From: Platanthera guangdongensis
Lineage: Eukaryota; Streptophyta; Magnoliopsida; Asparagales; Orchidaceae
Assembly (NCBI GenBank): GCA_039583875.1
Contig: CM077155.1
Span: 10,891,046 to 10,955,045, forward strand
Direction: 5' to 3'
DNA: 64,000 nt
The notes below the pieces were generated by a model. That model had not been told where the DNA came from. It worked only from the letters and a program-made list of their open reading frames with translations, and made no database searches. This document shows, one piece after another, positions 40,583 through 51,380 of the stretch; positions within the stretch are counted from its first letter, which is position 1, and each line of letters begins with the position of its first letter. A program made the translations under genes and the position numbers.

Positions 40583-42722
40583 TAATTTCCCTTATTTTTA
40601 ATTAATTTCCATAATGGGCAAAATGGTAAATTCTACAAAACATTCAAGTTAACAGTACCTAACAGTCCCATAAATTTTTCCAGAGGTGAGCTATGACCTA
40701 ATAAAACTTGTGATAAAATTTCAGAATTTAATAAACTCATATGCCCTATATTCAAATTTATTTCTTAACTAGGCATATTTTCCAATAATTCCAAATAGTG
40801 AGATTTTTGATCCCGAAAATCCCAACCTTCCTATGGGAGGTATATTTCATCACTATAAGCCTCTGTCCAGAGTTTCATGGACATACGATGGTCCAAATGG
40901 GCTAAATTCTCATTTTTCAATTTTTACTATAAGCACCCCAAATTTGAACATACCTATCTTATGCATGTGAGATTTTCCAAACATGCAGAGGCCAAAATGA
41001 TCTGAAATTTCTACCATGGTTTTATATTCACCTAATGGACATGACACCAAAATTTAGCGGCATTTGGAGTTGTATATCTCCAAAAATTCAATTAATTTAA
41101 TAAATGATGTTTCTACAAACACTATGGAAAAATAATTTCCATAAATTCCCATTTTTGGTCAGTACCTAATTAAGACCTAATCACATGCATGACCAAAATC
41201 TTAGGTCATGTGGACTTAGGGTTTGGCTTGGGCACTCATTTAAAGATCTGGCCTAGCGTGGGACCAGGCTTGATAGAATGGCCCTACAGGGAGCCCTACT
41301 GCACCAATTTACAACTTTAGGGTGTCAAATTAAAGTTAAGACCTAGTGCTACATTTTATATGTTGAACATGTTTTCTTAATCTGCATCCAAGAGGCCTAA
41401 AATTAGCCCGCAAGGTACAGAAATAAGTGTGACAGAATACTAAAGTTTGATATATTAATACAACACGAATCTCAAAGCAATAATGGAGGGCATCCGTTCA
41501 TCTTCCTCCTCCAGCCAAGGGCCGAGATTTTCCCAACCTGGAGTGCCTTCAAACCTCATTTCCCGGCCACCCCTTAGCCTCCACGGCCGGCTACCACCAC
41601 CACCTCCGTTGAGGTGGTGGCCAACGTTTGGCGGCGAAATGGTGGCCGGAAACCGCCACTCCGGCAATCCCGAGCAAGCTCAAAAGCATGAGATTTTCTT
41701 CCACACCTCACATGGATCCAAGCTTAATTGAGCTCAAAATCTCTCCTAAATGATCTATGAGGCTAGCACAGAGGGAGAGGAGGAGAAACGGACCTTAATC
41801 AGAGCCCGACGGGGGCGGCGACGGTGGTTGGCCATGGAATTTCTCCTCTCCGGCGAGCTTGCTCCCAAACTCACTTCTCCACCAAAAGCTTCGATCCAGA
41901 TATCGAATTCCACCCCTCTCGGCCTTCTGAAGCTGATGGTGAGGTCAAAATGGGGGTGGGGTGGCTGGTTGTGTAGTTTTGAGCATATGTAAATTCGGCC
42001 TAGCATATAATGCTTCACCATGGTTTCCATGTGTCATGGAGCTTGCTGAAAATGGCTGGGAAATGATGTGTGAGCTCAGAGGAAGGCTTGGGAAGGGAGG
42101 AGGAGGGCCACATGACCTTCATCCCCCATTTTCATCTTTTTTCTCTCTCCTCCATTTAGCAAATTCCTAAACTACCCCCATGCATGTCACTACCCTACAA
42201 AACCAGGGGGTAGGGGATGTAATTTGACCCATTTAGGCTGGTCATGGGCCTTGGCTCATGGGCTTTGCCCATTGGGAATGGGCTTGGCCTCCCTTTTTCT
42301 TCCTTTAGGCCATTTGTTGACTTATAGGGTTGACTTGGTCAACTTGATGAGTGGGCTGGTCTCACTTGATGATAATGAACCCCATATCATCACCCAACAT
42401 GGGTTGGGCCATGGTGATGCCCCACTTGGTTAATTGGGCTTATATGTGTGGATTTGACCAAATTAGGGTTATGGTTAACTTGAGTCAACTTTGGTCAATG
42501 GTTGACCCAATAAGGTGGTTTTTGGTTCACTTAGATTGCTTTTAGGGTTAGGGCATAGTGGTGGGGTCAATGTGTACCTATGATTCCATTTTGGGCTAGT
42601 TTGACCTGATTAGACTCGAACCCTATAGTGGGCACTATGTGAATCCACCCTAACTCCATGGGTCAAACCTAGCCTAAACCTCATTCACCCACCACATGTT
42701 CTAACCTAATCTATGTTTAGGG
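40583..42722 (-). repeat. Right arm of the inverted repeat, LTR sequence in minus orientation
   Basis: The reverse complement matches 36618-38765 from the LTR start region (ACATGTGGTGGGTGAATG) inward. The match stops abruptly at about 42722, where GC-rich DNA begins, so the first 20-30 bp of this LTR are missing. No pol sequence lies to its right. Confidence 0.85.
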
Positions 42723-42890
42723 GTCGCGCATGGGCGCGCGGTCATGGCTGCGCGTGCACGGACGTGCACATAACCGTGCGTAGGCACGCATGCGTGCGCC
42801 CGCATGGGCACGCGTTCGTGAACCTGCATGGGCGCGCGCGTGGACCAGCATGGGGGCGCGTGCGGGCCCTTTCCTGACTGTGTGTCTGGT
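42723..42890. repeat. GC-rich alternating purine-pyrimidine repeat at the arm boundary
   Basis: About 170 bp built from CGCATGGGCGCGCG-like words with many CG, CA and TG steps (for example GCATGGGCGCGCGCGTGGAC near 42825). It starts exactly where the inverted-repeat match ends. Confidence 0.65.
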
Positions 42891-43008
42891 GCGCGTTCAT
42901 GCTCGGGCACGTCGTATTCTATCAGGTGATGCGCCTTTTTGTGTATGTCGGGGGTGGATGACTTTTGATCTGCAGGCTTTTAGTTTAAATTTATTTTAAA
43001 TTTTTTGT

Positions 43009-43482
43009 GACAGGTATCGAAGCATACTGCGAGACCGATGTGTCTTTACTCCTTCCTTACTGACGTTCAAGTTGCAATTTGGAGGAGAAGGTTCGGCTTG
43101 CCTGTCGACCTTGAAGTGAAGATACCACGTGTTCAGGAGAGGGTCCAAAATCACCCTCGTGGCTGGTTGACGATCCGCAAGACCACTTTGAGATAGGGAT
43201 TCTGATTCCCCTCACGCGAGGAAGTCATCGAGATTCTAAAATTATGCAGCGTGCCGATTTCCTAGTTTGCTCCCTTGGGGGTAGTACGCCTCATGGGGCT
43301 AGTTGTCTTCTTTCGCATACATGGCGGGAAACTCTCTTTGGACTGCTTTCGAGATTGGTGCAATGTTTGCTCTGATGGTGGTGAGCGTGTGGAGATTCAT
43401 AGTAACAAAAACTGGCTTGACTTTGAGATTCAGATGGACCACCGCCATGGAAGTACTTTATTTGGTTATGTCAGGGACTGAA
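43009..43482 (+). pseudogene. Relic of a third Tat-type accessory (Transposase_28-like) protein
   Basis: One frame reads SFLTDVQVAIWRRRFGLPVD, then VKIPRVQERVQNHPRGWLTI, then FPSREEVIEILKLCSVPIS, a stop, and FAPLGVVRLMGLVVFFRIHG, closing YVRD-stop. Three in-frame stops (two TAG, one TGA) interrupt it. The order of a charged Leu-Pro block, then FP..EV.EIL.L..VPIS.FAP, then G..VFFR matches the first domain of antisense gene 2 at 25.8 kb and 47.8 kb, but with little identity, so it is a different subfamily. A TTGTGACAG before it could be a splice acceptor. No LTR belonging to it is recognised. Confidence 0.5.
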
Positions 43483-43494
43483 AGTATCTAGCGT

Positions 43495-44756
43495 CTACCT
43501 AACTCACCTAGAGGAGGGTAAATAGGTGAAGTTTGTGTCTTTTCGCGGATTAAACATTACTTAAAATAAGCAAGCACACAAACACAGAGATCTATAGTGG
43601 TTCCCCGTATTGGGTACGTCCACTGTCCCGCCTCGCCTATCTACCATGAAGGATTAGATTTGGCTACTTCACCTTTCTCAGATTATCAACAATCTTGCAA
43701 CTCGGAACAAAGCTCCTACACCTTAGAAAACAAACTCTCCTACACCTCAATCCACAACTGGATCTACAACTCGATCCATGCACGGATCTACACACGCGAT
43801 CGATAAACGGATCTACAAACTTGATCCTCAAACGGATCTACAAACTCGATCCGTAATGGATCTACAAACTCGGAGAAAAATCTCTTACAATATATAAAGG
43901 AAAATTACAACACACAAACGATTGCAAGTCTTCGCTCCGACGTTCTTCGTAGAAGTAGATCTTGAAACTTGTATAACTTGAAAAAATCCTTGTGGAATTT
44001 GAATCTTCAGCCTTCGATCTTCGAACAACAAGGACTGGAGTAGAATAAAACTTGAGAGAAGAAGGGATCCAGTTGACGAAGTCATTGAAGAAGAAGATCG
44101 CTAGTCGTCAACGGCCGATCGGGAAAAATCGTGAAATGTATATGTGTGACTGACGATTTCTGATTTTGGAATCGTTTGAATTCGAAATGAAATTAGAGCA
44201 AGGTTGGTATATTTCGAAAATCAATCTAACATATATATAGATAGAGATTCGAAATAACGGCTATAAAAGATTTCCAAAAATGAACCCTAGAAATTACTGT
44301 GCATGGCCGACAGTTTCGAACCAGATAAATTTAGGAAAAATCGGCCTAAGTCAAATTTGGCGGAATTCATCGAATATCGATTATGATACTCGTCGAATTT
44401 ATAAGTGATATTCGTTGAATTTGCCTTAGCCAAAAAACCAGAGTGGTCGACATATGGCTCGACAAATTCGACGAGTATCGCCTAGGATACTCGTCGAATT
44501 CAGCGGGGATCGACAGTGATACCCGGCAAATTCGGCGAGTATCGCCAGTAATACTCGACGAATTTTCCTTGGTTGAAAACTAGATATCCAGAGAATTTAC
44601 CCTAAGTATATACTGCGAATTCGACGGTTATAGGGAAGCATACACGACGAATTCGGCGAGTATCAAGGGGATACTCGACGAATTCAACGTGTATGACTAA
44701 CCATACTCACCAAATTTAACTTAGGTAAAAATCCTCTTCCCTGAGTCCTGGTCTTT
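43495..44756. repeat. Unclassified repeat-rich DNA with two small tandem arrays
   Basis: It begins with CACCTAGAGGAGGGTAAATAGG and a block ending GATCTATAGTGGTTCC, words often met in plant transposon ends, but I cannot name the family. At 43750-43880 about six copies of ACGGATCTACAAACTCGATC (26-27 bp period) occur. At 44340-44700 several partly palindromic units of ATTCGACGAGTATCG facing ATACTCGTCGAATT occur. No gene is seen. Confidence 0.5.
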
Positions 44757-45581
44757 TGTTGAAGCCAAAAATGACCTCAAAGGGAGTTCAAAAACAGGGG
44801 TGCAGCCAGCACCTACTTCTCTCAAGCCTTAACCCTCGACTAGCTGCAAAGGTCCTAAGACTGACCCAAAGCCTCAGCAGGGAGGTCCCACCTCACACCC
44901 GGAAGATCTCTGAGAGCTTCCCCTCCAAAGCCAAAAGCCGGGTTAGGAGCTCCTCAGAAAACACTGGAAGTTGGAAGATAATGAAAAGTCTGCTTTCCAA
45001 AGAGTCCTTATGGGTCTATTTATAGTATTTTACTGACCTGAGATTACTGAAATGCCCCTAGTTGATCTGCCAATAGCCGAATCCCGCTGTTTTCCTGAGA
45101 GTACGGTGGTAATTTCACCCGAGGGTAATTTGGTCATTTTACCCAAGGCCCTGGGCCTCACTCGGCAAGAGCTCTGAGCCGAGAGCCTACTGTCCAGAGC
45201 CCGGCGCAAGCGGTCTCGCCTGCCTATAGCGAGAGCTTCTTTAGGACGATCTGGGTGCCAGCGCAAGCGTTCCCGCGTTGGCTGCGTTCGACGATCTGGG
45301 TTCGACGATTTGGCTGCGCTCGACGATCTGGGTTCGACGATTTGGCTGCGCTCGACGATCTGGGTTCGACGTTCGACGATCTAGGTTCGACGATTTGGCT
45401 GCGCTCGACGATCTGGGTTCGACGTTCGACAAGCACGGGGCGCCTTGCAGGCGAGAGCTCCTTTAGGACGATCTTGGCGCTAGCGCAAGCGTTCCCGCCT
45501 ACTTGGGCGAGAACTTCTCGGGCTAGCCTAATTGTGACCATTGCACCTCCTGGTCTGACTCAGCGAATATGAGGTTGTACA
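44757..45581 (-). repeat. 3' LTR of Tat-B (825 bp)
   Basis: Same family as the Tat-A LTRs: plus-strand start TGTTGAAGCC, end GTTGTACA, TATAAATA on the minus strand at 45017-45024. It differs from them by an inserted minisatellite at 45287-45440. Left flank TCTTT (44752-44756). The 5' partner is not in the window. Confidence 0.88.
45287..45440. repeat. TTCGACGATCTGG minisatellite inside the Tat-B LTR
   Basis: Units alternate GGTTCGACGATCTG and GCTGCGCTCGACGATTTG, about 9-10 copies. The reverse complement (CAAATCGTCGAAC, CAGATCGTCGAAC) is the same motif as in the Tekay-like LTR at 17020-17200. The Tat-A LTRs lack it. Confidence 0.85.
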
Positions 45582-45598
45582 CAATCCCCGCTCTTTTT
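45582..45598 (-). promoter_or_regulatory. Polypurine tract of Tat-B
   Basis: AAAAAGAGCGGGGATTG on the minus strand abuts the LTR start TGTACAACC. It is conserved with Tat-A. Confidence 0.8.
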
Positions 45599-45694
45599 AA
45601 GCTTGCTCTGCACTCGAAGAGACACGTTCAACCCATAAATATTCGCTGAGCACGTGTCAACATCAGGGAATCTTTTGGTGGGCCGTACCGTGGC

Positions 45695-45702
45695 TATAAA
45701 TA
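45695..45702 (+). promoter_or_regulatory. TATA box of antisense gene 1 in Tat-B
   Basis: TATAAATA, 81 bp before the ATG at 45776. This position argues against the in-frame upstream ATG at 45734, which would lie close to the expected transcription start. Confidence 0.6.
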
Positions 45703-45775
45703 TATGCGCTGATAGACGGTCATAATTCTGCCCTTGAATCGTCATTCTTTGCCTAAGTTCTCGCCTCCTCTCGCG

Positions 45776-47114
45776 ATGCCTTCCAAGCGCGCCGACAAAC
45801 CGCTTCCGCAGGATCTTCAAGACCGCATCAATGCGGCACAGGCGCGAGCCAAGGCTAACAGTGCCTTGGTTGCCCCATGGTTGACGAGACAGTCGTCAGC
45901 CGTTGAGCCTTCTCAGCCCAAGAAGAAAAAGAAGAAGGCGAAGGCGGTCCAGCGAGACCTGCCCCACGAGAACAGGAGCCCACCTACCCCGACCCCAAGC
46001 CGCGCGGACGATCCCTCTCCGCGGAAGGTATGTCTGATTCGCCAATTTATTGAAAACACTAGTCGCTTATGTGGGAGAACTTGCAGCTGACGCGATGCTT
46101 CTCGCAGGAAACGGTTCCCGACGTCGTCAAGTCCCCGTGGGAACCCCTGGACCCATCATCTCGCCCCCTCGAGGACCTACCGCGGATCACGGAGGCGGCT
46201 CCTCCTCCAGACCCGAGAACTGCAGGTAACTTTTTATTTCTCGCTCTTAACTCGAATCTCAGAACGCTGAATTGTCTTCCCGCAGCGCCAGCTTCCACCC
46301 AGTCGGGTTTCGCTACCCGGGAGAACGAAGCAAGGGCTGCAAATCAGCCTGCCTTCGCGGTTGATTCCTCCCTACCGGCGGGAGGAAAGACTGTCGAATC
46401 TTCCGTAGCTCCATTGGATGCCAGCCATCCCGCGGGAGAGGAGACCTCCCCCCCCCCCGCTTCCGGCCAAGCCGGGATTACCACTGGCAAAATCTTCCCC
46501 CCGGGAAAAGGAAAGCCGATCCACCTGCTCTTTGGGACTGCGGGGGGGGGGGGGGGCCTTCTCGCCTGCCATTGACCGGGGTTCCCGCCATGCTGCAGGT
46601 ATGCGGTACGTTTATCACAATTATCCTTTAGCTCTCGTCATAACTGAAATTTTTGTCAGGGGATCTGGGCTCGCGGTCTGGAGCTGACGCAGAGGAAGAA
46701 GAAGAAGAAGACAGAGAGGGGGAAGACGACGAGAGCTCCCTCTTCCCTTCTTCTGACGAGATGGAGGAGATCTTGATAAGTGCCAGGAGCGCTAGAAGAC
46801 GGGGGAAGAAGGTTGCCGCCGTCCTGTCGAAGCTTATCCGGCGAGAGCGGGCCCACGATTCCGCGGCGAGAGAGTTCTGCCAGTCGGTGGAGAAGAGGTT
46901 GGAGGCTCTGGAGCGGGACTACTTTATTGGCGAGACGGATCGGCCAGGAGGGCCTTCCGCCGGGTCCTCTCCCGAAAGGTGTATCACGCGGATCCGAGAC
47001 CTGTCGCGTCGGATCAATATAGGATGCACCGTCCTATCGTCATTCTTCAACCCGCAAGTGCCACCGAGGACCAGGCTGCGGGAGCAAGGACGATGGTGGT
47101 GGGAACCTTACTGA
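45776..47114 (+). pseudogene. Antisense gene 1 of Tat-B (four exons, one frameshift)
   Basis: Exon 1 45776-46027 (starts MPSKRADKPLPQDLQDRINA, then a Lys-rich run), intron to 46107; exon 2 46108-46225, intron to 46285; exon 3 46286-46598, intron 46599-46659; exon 4 46660-47114. All introns are GT-AG and all phases fit, except that exon 3 changes frame by one base between a C run (about 46449-46459) and a G run (about 46540-46554). Exon 4 has an acidic run of Glu/Asp, then a coiled-coil-like region (REFCQSVEKRLEALERDYF). Layout matches gene 1 of Tat-A (basic start, Pro/Ser-rich middle, acidic then coiled coil) with one extra exon. Function unknown. The frameshift may be real or an assembly error in homopolymers. 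Confidence 0.6.
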
Positions 47115-47463
47115 CTGGCGAGACCTCACCGTTCCTTGTCCCCGGCCTTCCCCTTCTCCAATGTACCCTGTTAATTTTATGTCTTAACTGATAACTTTGC
47201 CACTAATGTTACTACTTTCTATTCAGCTCTCGCTTGGCGAGAGTAATAATCATTGCAGTTATCATTATTGTTTCCTGTTTAGCTTTCGCTTGGCGAGAGC
47301 AACCTGGCCTCCCATTTATTTCATTTTTTATTTAGCTCTTGCGTTAATCACCTGTCCGCCCGTCACTGTCAGACTCGGGCGGGAAAACGAAGCGCCTCCG
47401 ACTTATGGCGTGACGGCTGTACCCCCGCCGCCTTTCTGAAAAGTCATAATGATCACGGCCTTT
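47115..47463 (+). other. Spacer between antisense genes 1 and 2 of Tat-B
   Basis: About 350 bp without a frame. It carries repeats of AGCTTTCGCTTGGCGAGAG (near 47224 and 47280) and leads to the gene 2 TATA box. Confidence 0.4.
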
Positions 47464-47471
47464 TATAAATA
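47464..47471 (+). promoter_or_regulatory. TATA box of antisense gene 2 in Tat-B
   Basis: TATAAATA, 175 bp upstream of the ATG at 47639, matching the 188-bp spacing in Tat-A. Confidence 0.6.
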
Positions 47472-47638
47472 GAGGGTCCACCTACTACATTTATTTCTCC
47501 GATCCGAATCTCTCTCTTCTCTCTTGTCGCTTTCGCGGTTTTCCAAAAGCTCTCGCTTGCTTTCGTCTCTTCTTCCCATTCTCGCACAGTTCTCGCTCTC
47601 GCCTCCCTCCTAAAGACCTCGTCTACAACTTCAACACG

Positions 47639-50600
47639 ATGCCGGGCGGAAGCGAGGGCCGTTCAAATTACGCGGAAGCCTTCCAGAAGCACTTGTTTCC
47701 TTCCTGTACCTTACCCTGGACGAGTTCAACCTGACCCAGACTCATTACGTTCCCGCCGGCTTCACCACGCGGAACCCCGGTAACCACGATAAGGTAAACA
47801 TCGCGGGGGAGGGGGAGCTCGCCATCCCCATTGAGCACTTTGAGGTGGGATTCCGCCTCCCGCTGTGGCCCGAGATGCGCCAGGCCCTCCGGTATTACAG
47901 AGTGGTTCCCGCACAACTGAATCTGAACTCGGTCGCGATCCTAGTGGCATTCATCTGCTACATGCGATCTGAGAGGATCGAGTTCAGCCTTCCAATCTTC
48001 CGGAAGCTGTTCACCTTCCGCGCCAAAGGAGGGGTGGTCTTCTTTTCAGGACAACTGCTCAAGACCATCGGTCTCTCCAGCAAGCACCACCACTGGGGTG
48101 AGAGGTTCATCTTTGTTTCTGGCGACTTCGGGAACGTGCCTCTCGCGCCCATCCAATATGAGGATGCCGCCTACAAGCTGTTAAATTTTCTCAACGTGGT
48201 CAGCAAGGTAGCCCAAACGCCAAATTAATATCTTCGGAACTACCCAGTTCGTACGTTGAACCGGCGGAAACCAAGGACTAGAGGTACAAAGGTTAATCCC
48301 AACAAACAATGGAGGCACAAGCATGTCTTTTATACATTCACTTCTTTACAATGCGAGGCATACATAGCGAGACATGATTTCGCTAGTATAAACAGCTGAA
48401 AACAGAAAGCACCAAAAACAAGCCGGGCGGACAGCACCGGAGTCCGACGAGACCGCGAGGTCGCGAGGTCGCCGAGACCGCTGAGCTCGCCCAAGCTATG
48501 CTGCAATCCGCCAAATAGCACGGAGTCCGCCGAAGCCGCGAGGCCGCGCGGACACACTGTTATTCGCCTCCTGCTGAACTTGAACTGAGGAACACCCCTA
48601 CCCGCCAGAAGCCGGCGGACAGGTTATTGAAGCTGGCAAGAATGAAACAGAACTGACAAGTCGCAGAGCGACCTCCTGCTGAGTCCGCAGAGACCGCACA
48701 CTTCCAAGCACTTGACCGAAGTCACAGCCAAACTCCTGGCTCCTTGAAGCTATCCGCGCGACCTGCACACAGCAAACCGTCAGCCTGAAACAATCCGCGC
48801 GGACTGACAAACACAGACCGCAGCTCCTTGCACACCCCAACTTACTGTTCACTCAAGTTACTGTAGATGTGCCAGGGGGTCCTATTTATAGGTGAGGTGA
48901 GGAGTGTGGTCACCGCCCTAGAGATAGCGTCACCACCACAGCCCGCGCGATAGCAAAAACACCGTCCGCCGAGTCCGCATGGACTTAGCCGGATACCAAG
49001 GAAAACCGCCAGGAGCAAGCCAGACATTGGCGGACCTTCTCCAGTCCGCCCAAGCTTATGCGGACAAGGCATCAGCCCGCAAAGCTTCAACCACTGTCAG
49101 ACAGCAACCCCCTTCAATGGCAGTCTGCAACAACCGAGGCAGTCCGCAAGACTCACACCTCAATCCTCCACAAGTCCACGACCAAAGGAAGACAGCAACA
49201 GTCCGCCCGGTCACAGCGGACTTGGCGGATACCGCGGACACAATGGCCTTGGCACAAAGTGTGATCAAGTCCAAAACCATAAAGGGACAATGCGAGCATG
49301 GCGGACTCAAATTCCCGTCCGCCAAACACCCTTGCACAGACCGCCAGCAGTCCGCGAGCTCCTCGCACTTCTGTCCAAAGCAGCAGCCAACCCGGACTCC
49401 AAACACCAGTCCGCCAACCGATCTCCACAGCAAATCGCCTGCTGTGCCACCAGAGCTCGACAAGGCCTCAGCCTAGCTCTTAGCTCAGTCCGCAACAGCC
49501 CACACCGTGGACACTCCAGTCCGCAAGCTTCCCACGGACACGAGCCAACCCGCCTATCAGCACAAGCTTGCACCCGCGGCCACTGAGCAATGCACCAGTC
49601 CGCAACCTTCATCCGCTCAGGCCGCTCCTTGGCAAAGCCAATCAGCAAACACCCTATCCGCAGAAACCAGGCCGCATAGTCCGCGGACTCAACCCGTGCA
49701 AACCGCTCAGAAGAACAACCGGCTTCTCACTAGACTTTCCACCAGGCCGCACATCACAGTCCGCCCAGTCCGCCTAGTCCGCCAAAGCTGTCCGCCCCAG
49801 GCCGCCCGGCCTGTCCCGTCACCCACTTCCACTTCACAAATTTCAACACAAGCCGTCTTCCCTGGGCTCGCGCGAGAGCGCCCTCCTTGAGTTCTTCGGA
49901 ACCAAGGACTTTGACGTCCTCTTCCTCCGGCGAGACGTTGATTCACTCCTCCCCGTGCCCCCGGGCGAAGGTAAGGTCTCGCCTTTGTCTCATTATTCCC
50001 TTATCGTTAGAACTGAGTGTTGTCGCTTTCGCAGGAGAGCGTGAGATCCCCCTACACCAACCTTTTGACGAGGCTCGCGCTGCCGGGAGACAACCTGCAA
50101 AAGACCCGCTGGCTCTCGCAAAGGCCGCGACACAAGCTTGTCGGGACGAGCCGGCCCCGCCTCCTTCAACTGGCGCCGGGAAGCGAAAGCCCGGCGTCCC
50201 TCTGCCCCCATCGATTAAGAGGCCCAAGATAACTGACGCCGAGAAGGGTAAGGCCGTTGTGGTGCTGCCCTCTCAACCTCTCGCGGTGGGCCGCTCTTTT
50301 GAATAGATCCTGCAGATCGTCAGCGAGATTGCGGCCACCAGAGGCGGAGCTGAGGCCCCTGCCAAGAACCCCCCGACCCCTGGTGGAGAAGATGGTGAGG
50401 GAACCGCCGCCGGGACTTCCGACCAGTCTCCGCCTGGAGAGGTGCCGCGGGGCCACCGTAATTTTGATCTCGGCATGAAGTGCCTGGACGCGGAGAACAA
50501 GCCGCTGCTTTAGTGGGACCCCGACGTCAACAGGGTCTCGATCTCATCTCTGCTCCCCAGCTGGGCGGAGCGAGATGAGGTCACAAGCGAGGCCTTCGCC

Positions 50601-51380
50601 TTAGGCTACTTCCTCTACAGCCGGGAGAACGCCAGCGTCTATGACAGGATGACCACCAGGCTGCTGGCTTACGACTCCACCCGGGCTCTGATGCGCGGGC
50701 TGGAGCTTGCGCATATATGTGCTCACCGGAGTATCACTATCGATCGCAACTTCCAGGACATGTTCAAGGCCAGGGAGGGCGCGGTGGCTGAGGCGGCTTC
50801 TTTGAAGAAAGAGCTAGAAGACGCCAAGTAGCAGCTGTCTTCTCGCCGGGCGGAAGAGGTAAGCGAGACCTTTCTCGACACTCTCTCTCGCCACTACCGA
50901 TTTCAACTTCATCCTTTTCCTTTCTCACTAACTTATCGCCATATAGGATTACGCTCAAGTCGCGGCACTTCACGAGGAGCTGTCCCAGGCGCGATACGAG
51001 AACGTCCTGCTGAGGGAGCAGATTGCGCGCCTGGAGGCGAATGCGGCCCCCCGCTGGACGAGATGTTGAAGAGCCGCTACTACTCCGTCTACGACACCGA
51101 CAAGCTACTCCAGGCCAATGCGCAAGCCACCGTCAAGCTGACCTTGGAGACGCTGCGAGATGTCGGATGTTTGGATGGGAGGGGCAAGGTCATTACAACC
51201 CAATAGCTCGTCCCCTGACTCTTCGAGCCTGTCCCGAAACCCCCGGGCACGCCTGATACCCCGCCCTCGGATGTCCCGAAATCCCCAGCCGCGGGTGGCA
51301 AGACATCCGGGGAGAGTTCAGGCGAGAGCTCCAGCGGGAGTTCGAGCGCGAGCTCTGAGGGGTACAACTTGTCTCCCTGA
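47639..51380 (+). pseudogene. Antisense gene 2 of Tat-B: Transposase_28-like, split by an LTR insertion
   Basis: After the ATG the frame shifts by one base near 47690, then reads through GELAIPIEHFEVGFRLPLWP and LVAFICYMRSERIEFSLPIF, the same first domain as in Tat-A. It is cut at 48207 by a 1.64-kb insertion. Skipping the insertion and one CAAG copy continues the frame (FFGTKDFDVLFLRRDVDSLL) to a donor at 49971. Exon 2 (from about 50035) holds the Pro-rich linker, a Lys/Arg cluster (IKRPKITDAEKGK) and the second conserved block (VNRVSISSLLPSW, MRGLELAHICAHR). A coiled coil and a Ser/Gly-rich tail end at 51380. Stops lie near 50304, 50512, 50829 and 51203. It is dead but clearly homologous to 25646-27532. 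Confidence 0.7.
48208..49848 (-). mobile_element. 1.64-kb LTR-like insertion (probably a solo LTR, minus orientation)
   Basis: The minus-strand start TGTTGAAATTTG at 49848 resembles the start of the copia-2 LTR (TGTTGAAGTTGG), and both continue with a GGTGAC(G/C)GG word and CCGCCCGG-type words. A TATA box (CTATAAATAGG) lies on the minus strand near 48890. The U3 (49000-49840) is packed with AGTCCGC / GCGGACT words. CAAG is found on both sides (48204-48207, 49849-49852). The left end lacks a clear TG, so that boundary rests on the host frame resuming in phase. Frames inside (for example 48979-49476) show no domain. Confidence 0.6.

Noticed and set aside
48979..49648. Several overlapping frames of 90-165 codons
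   Set aside because: They lie in the AGTCCGC-rich U3 of an LTR-like insertion, on both strands, without domains.
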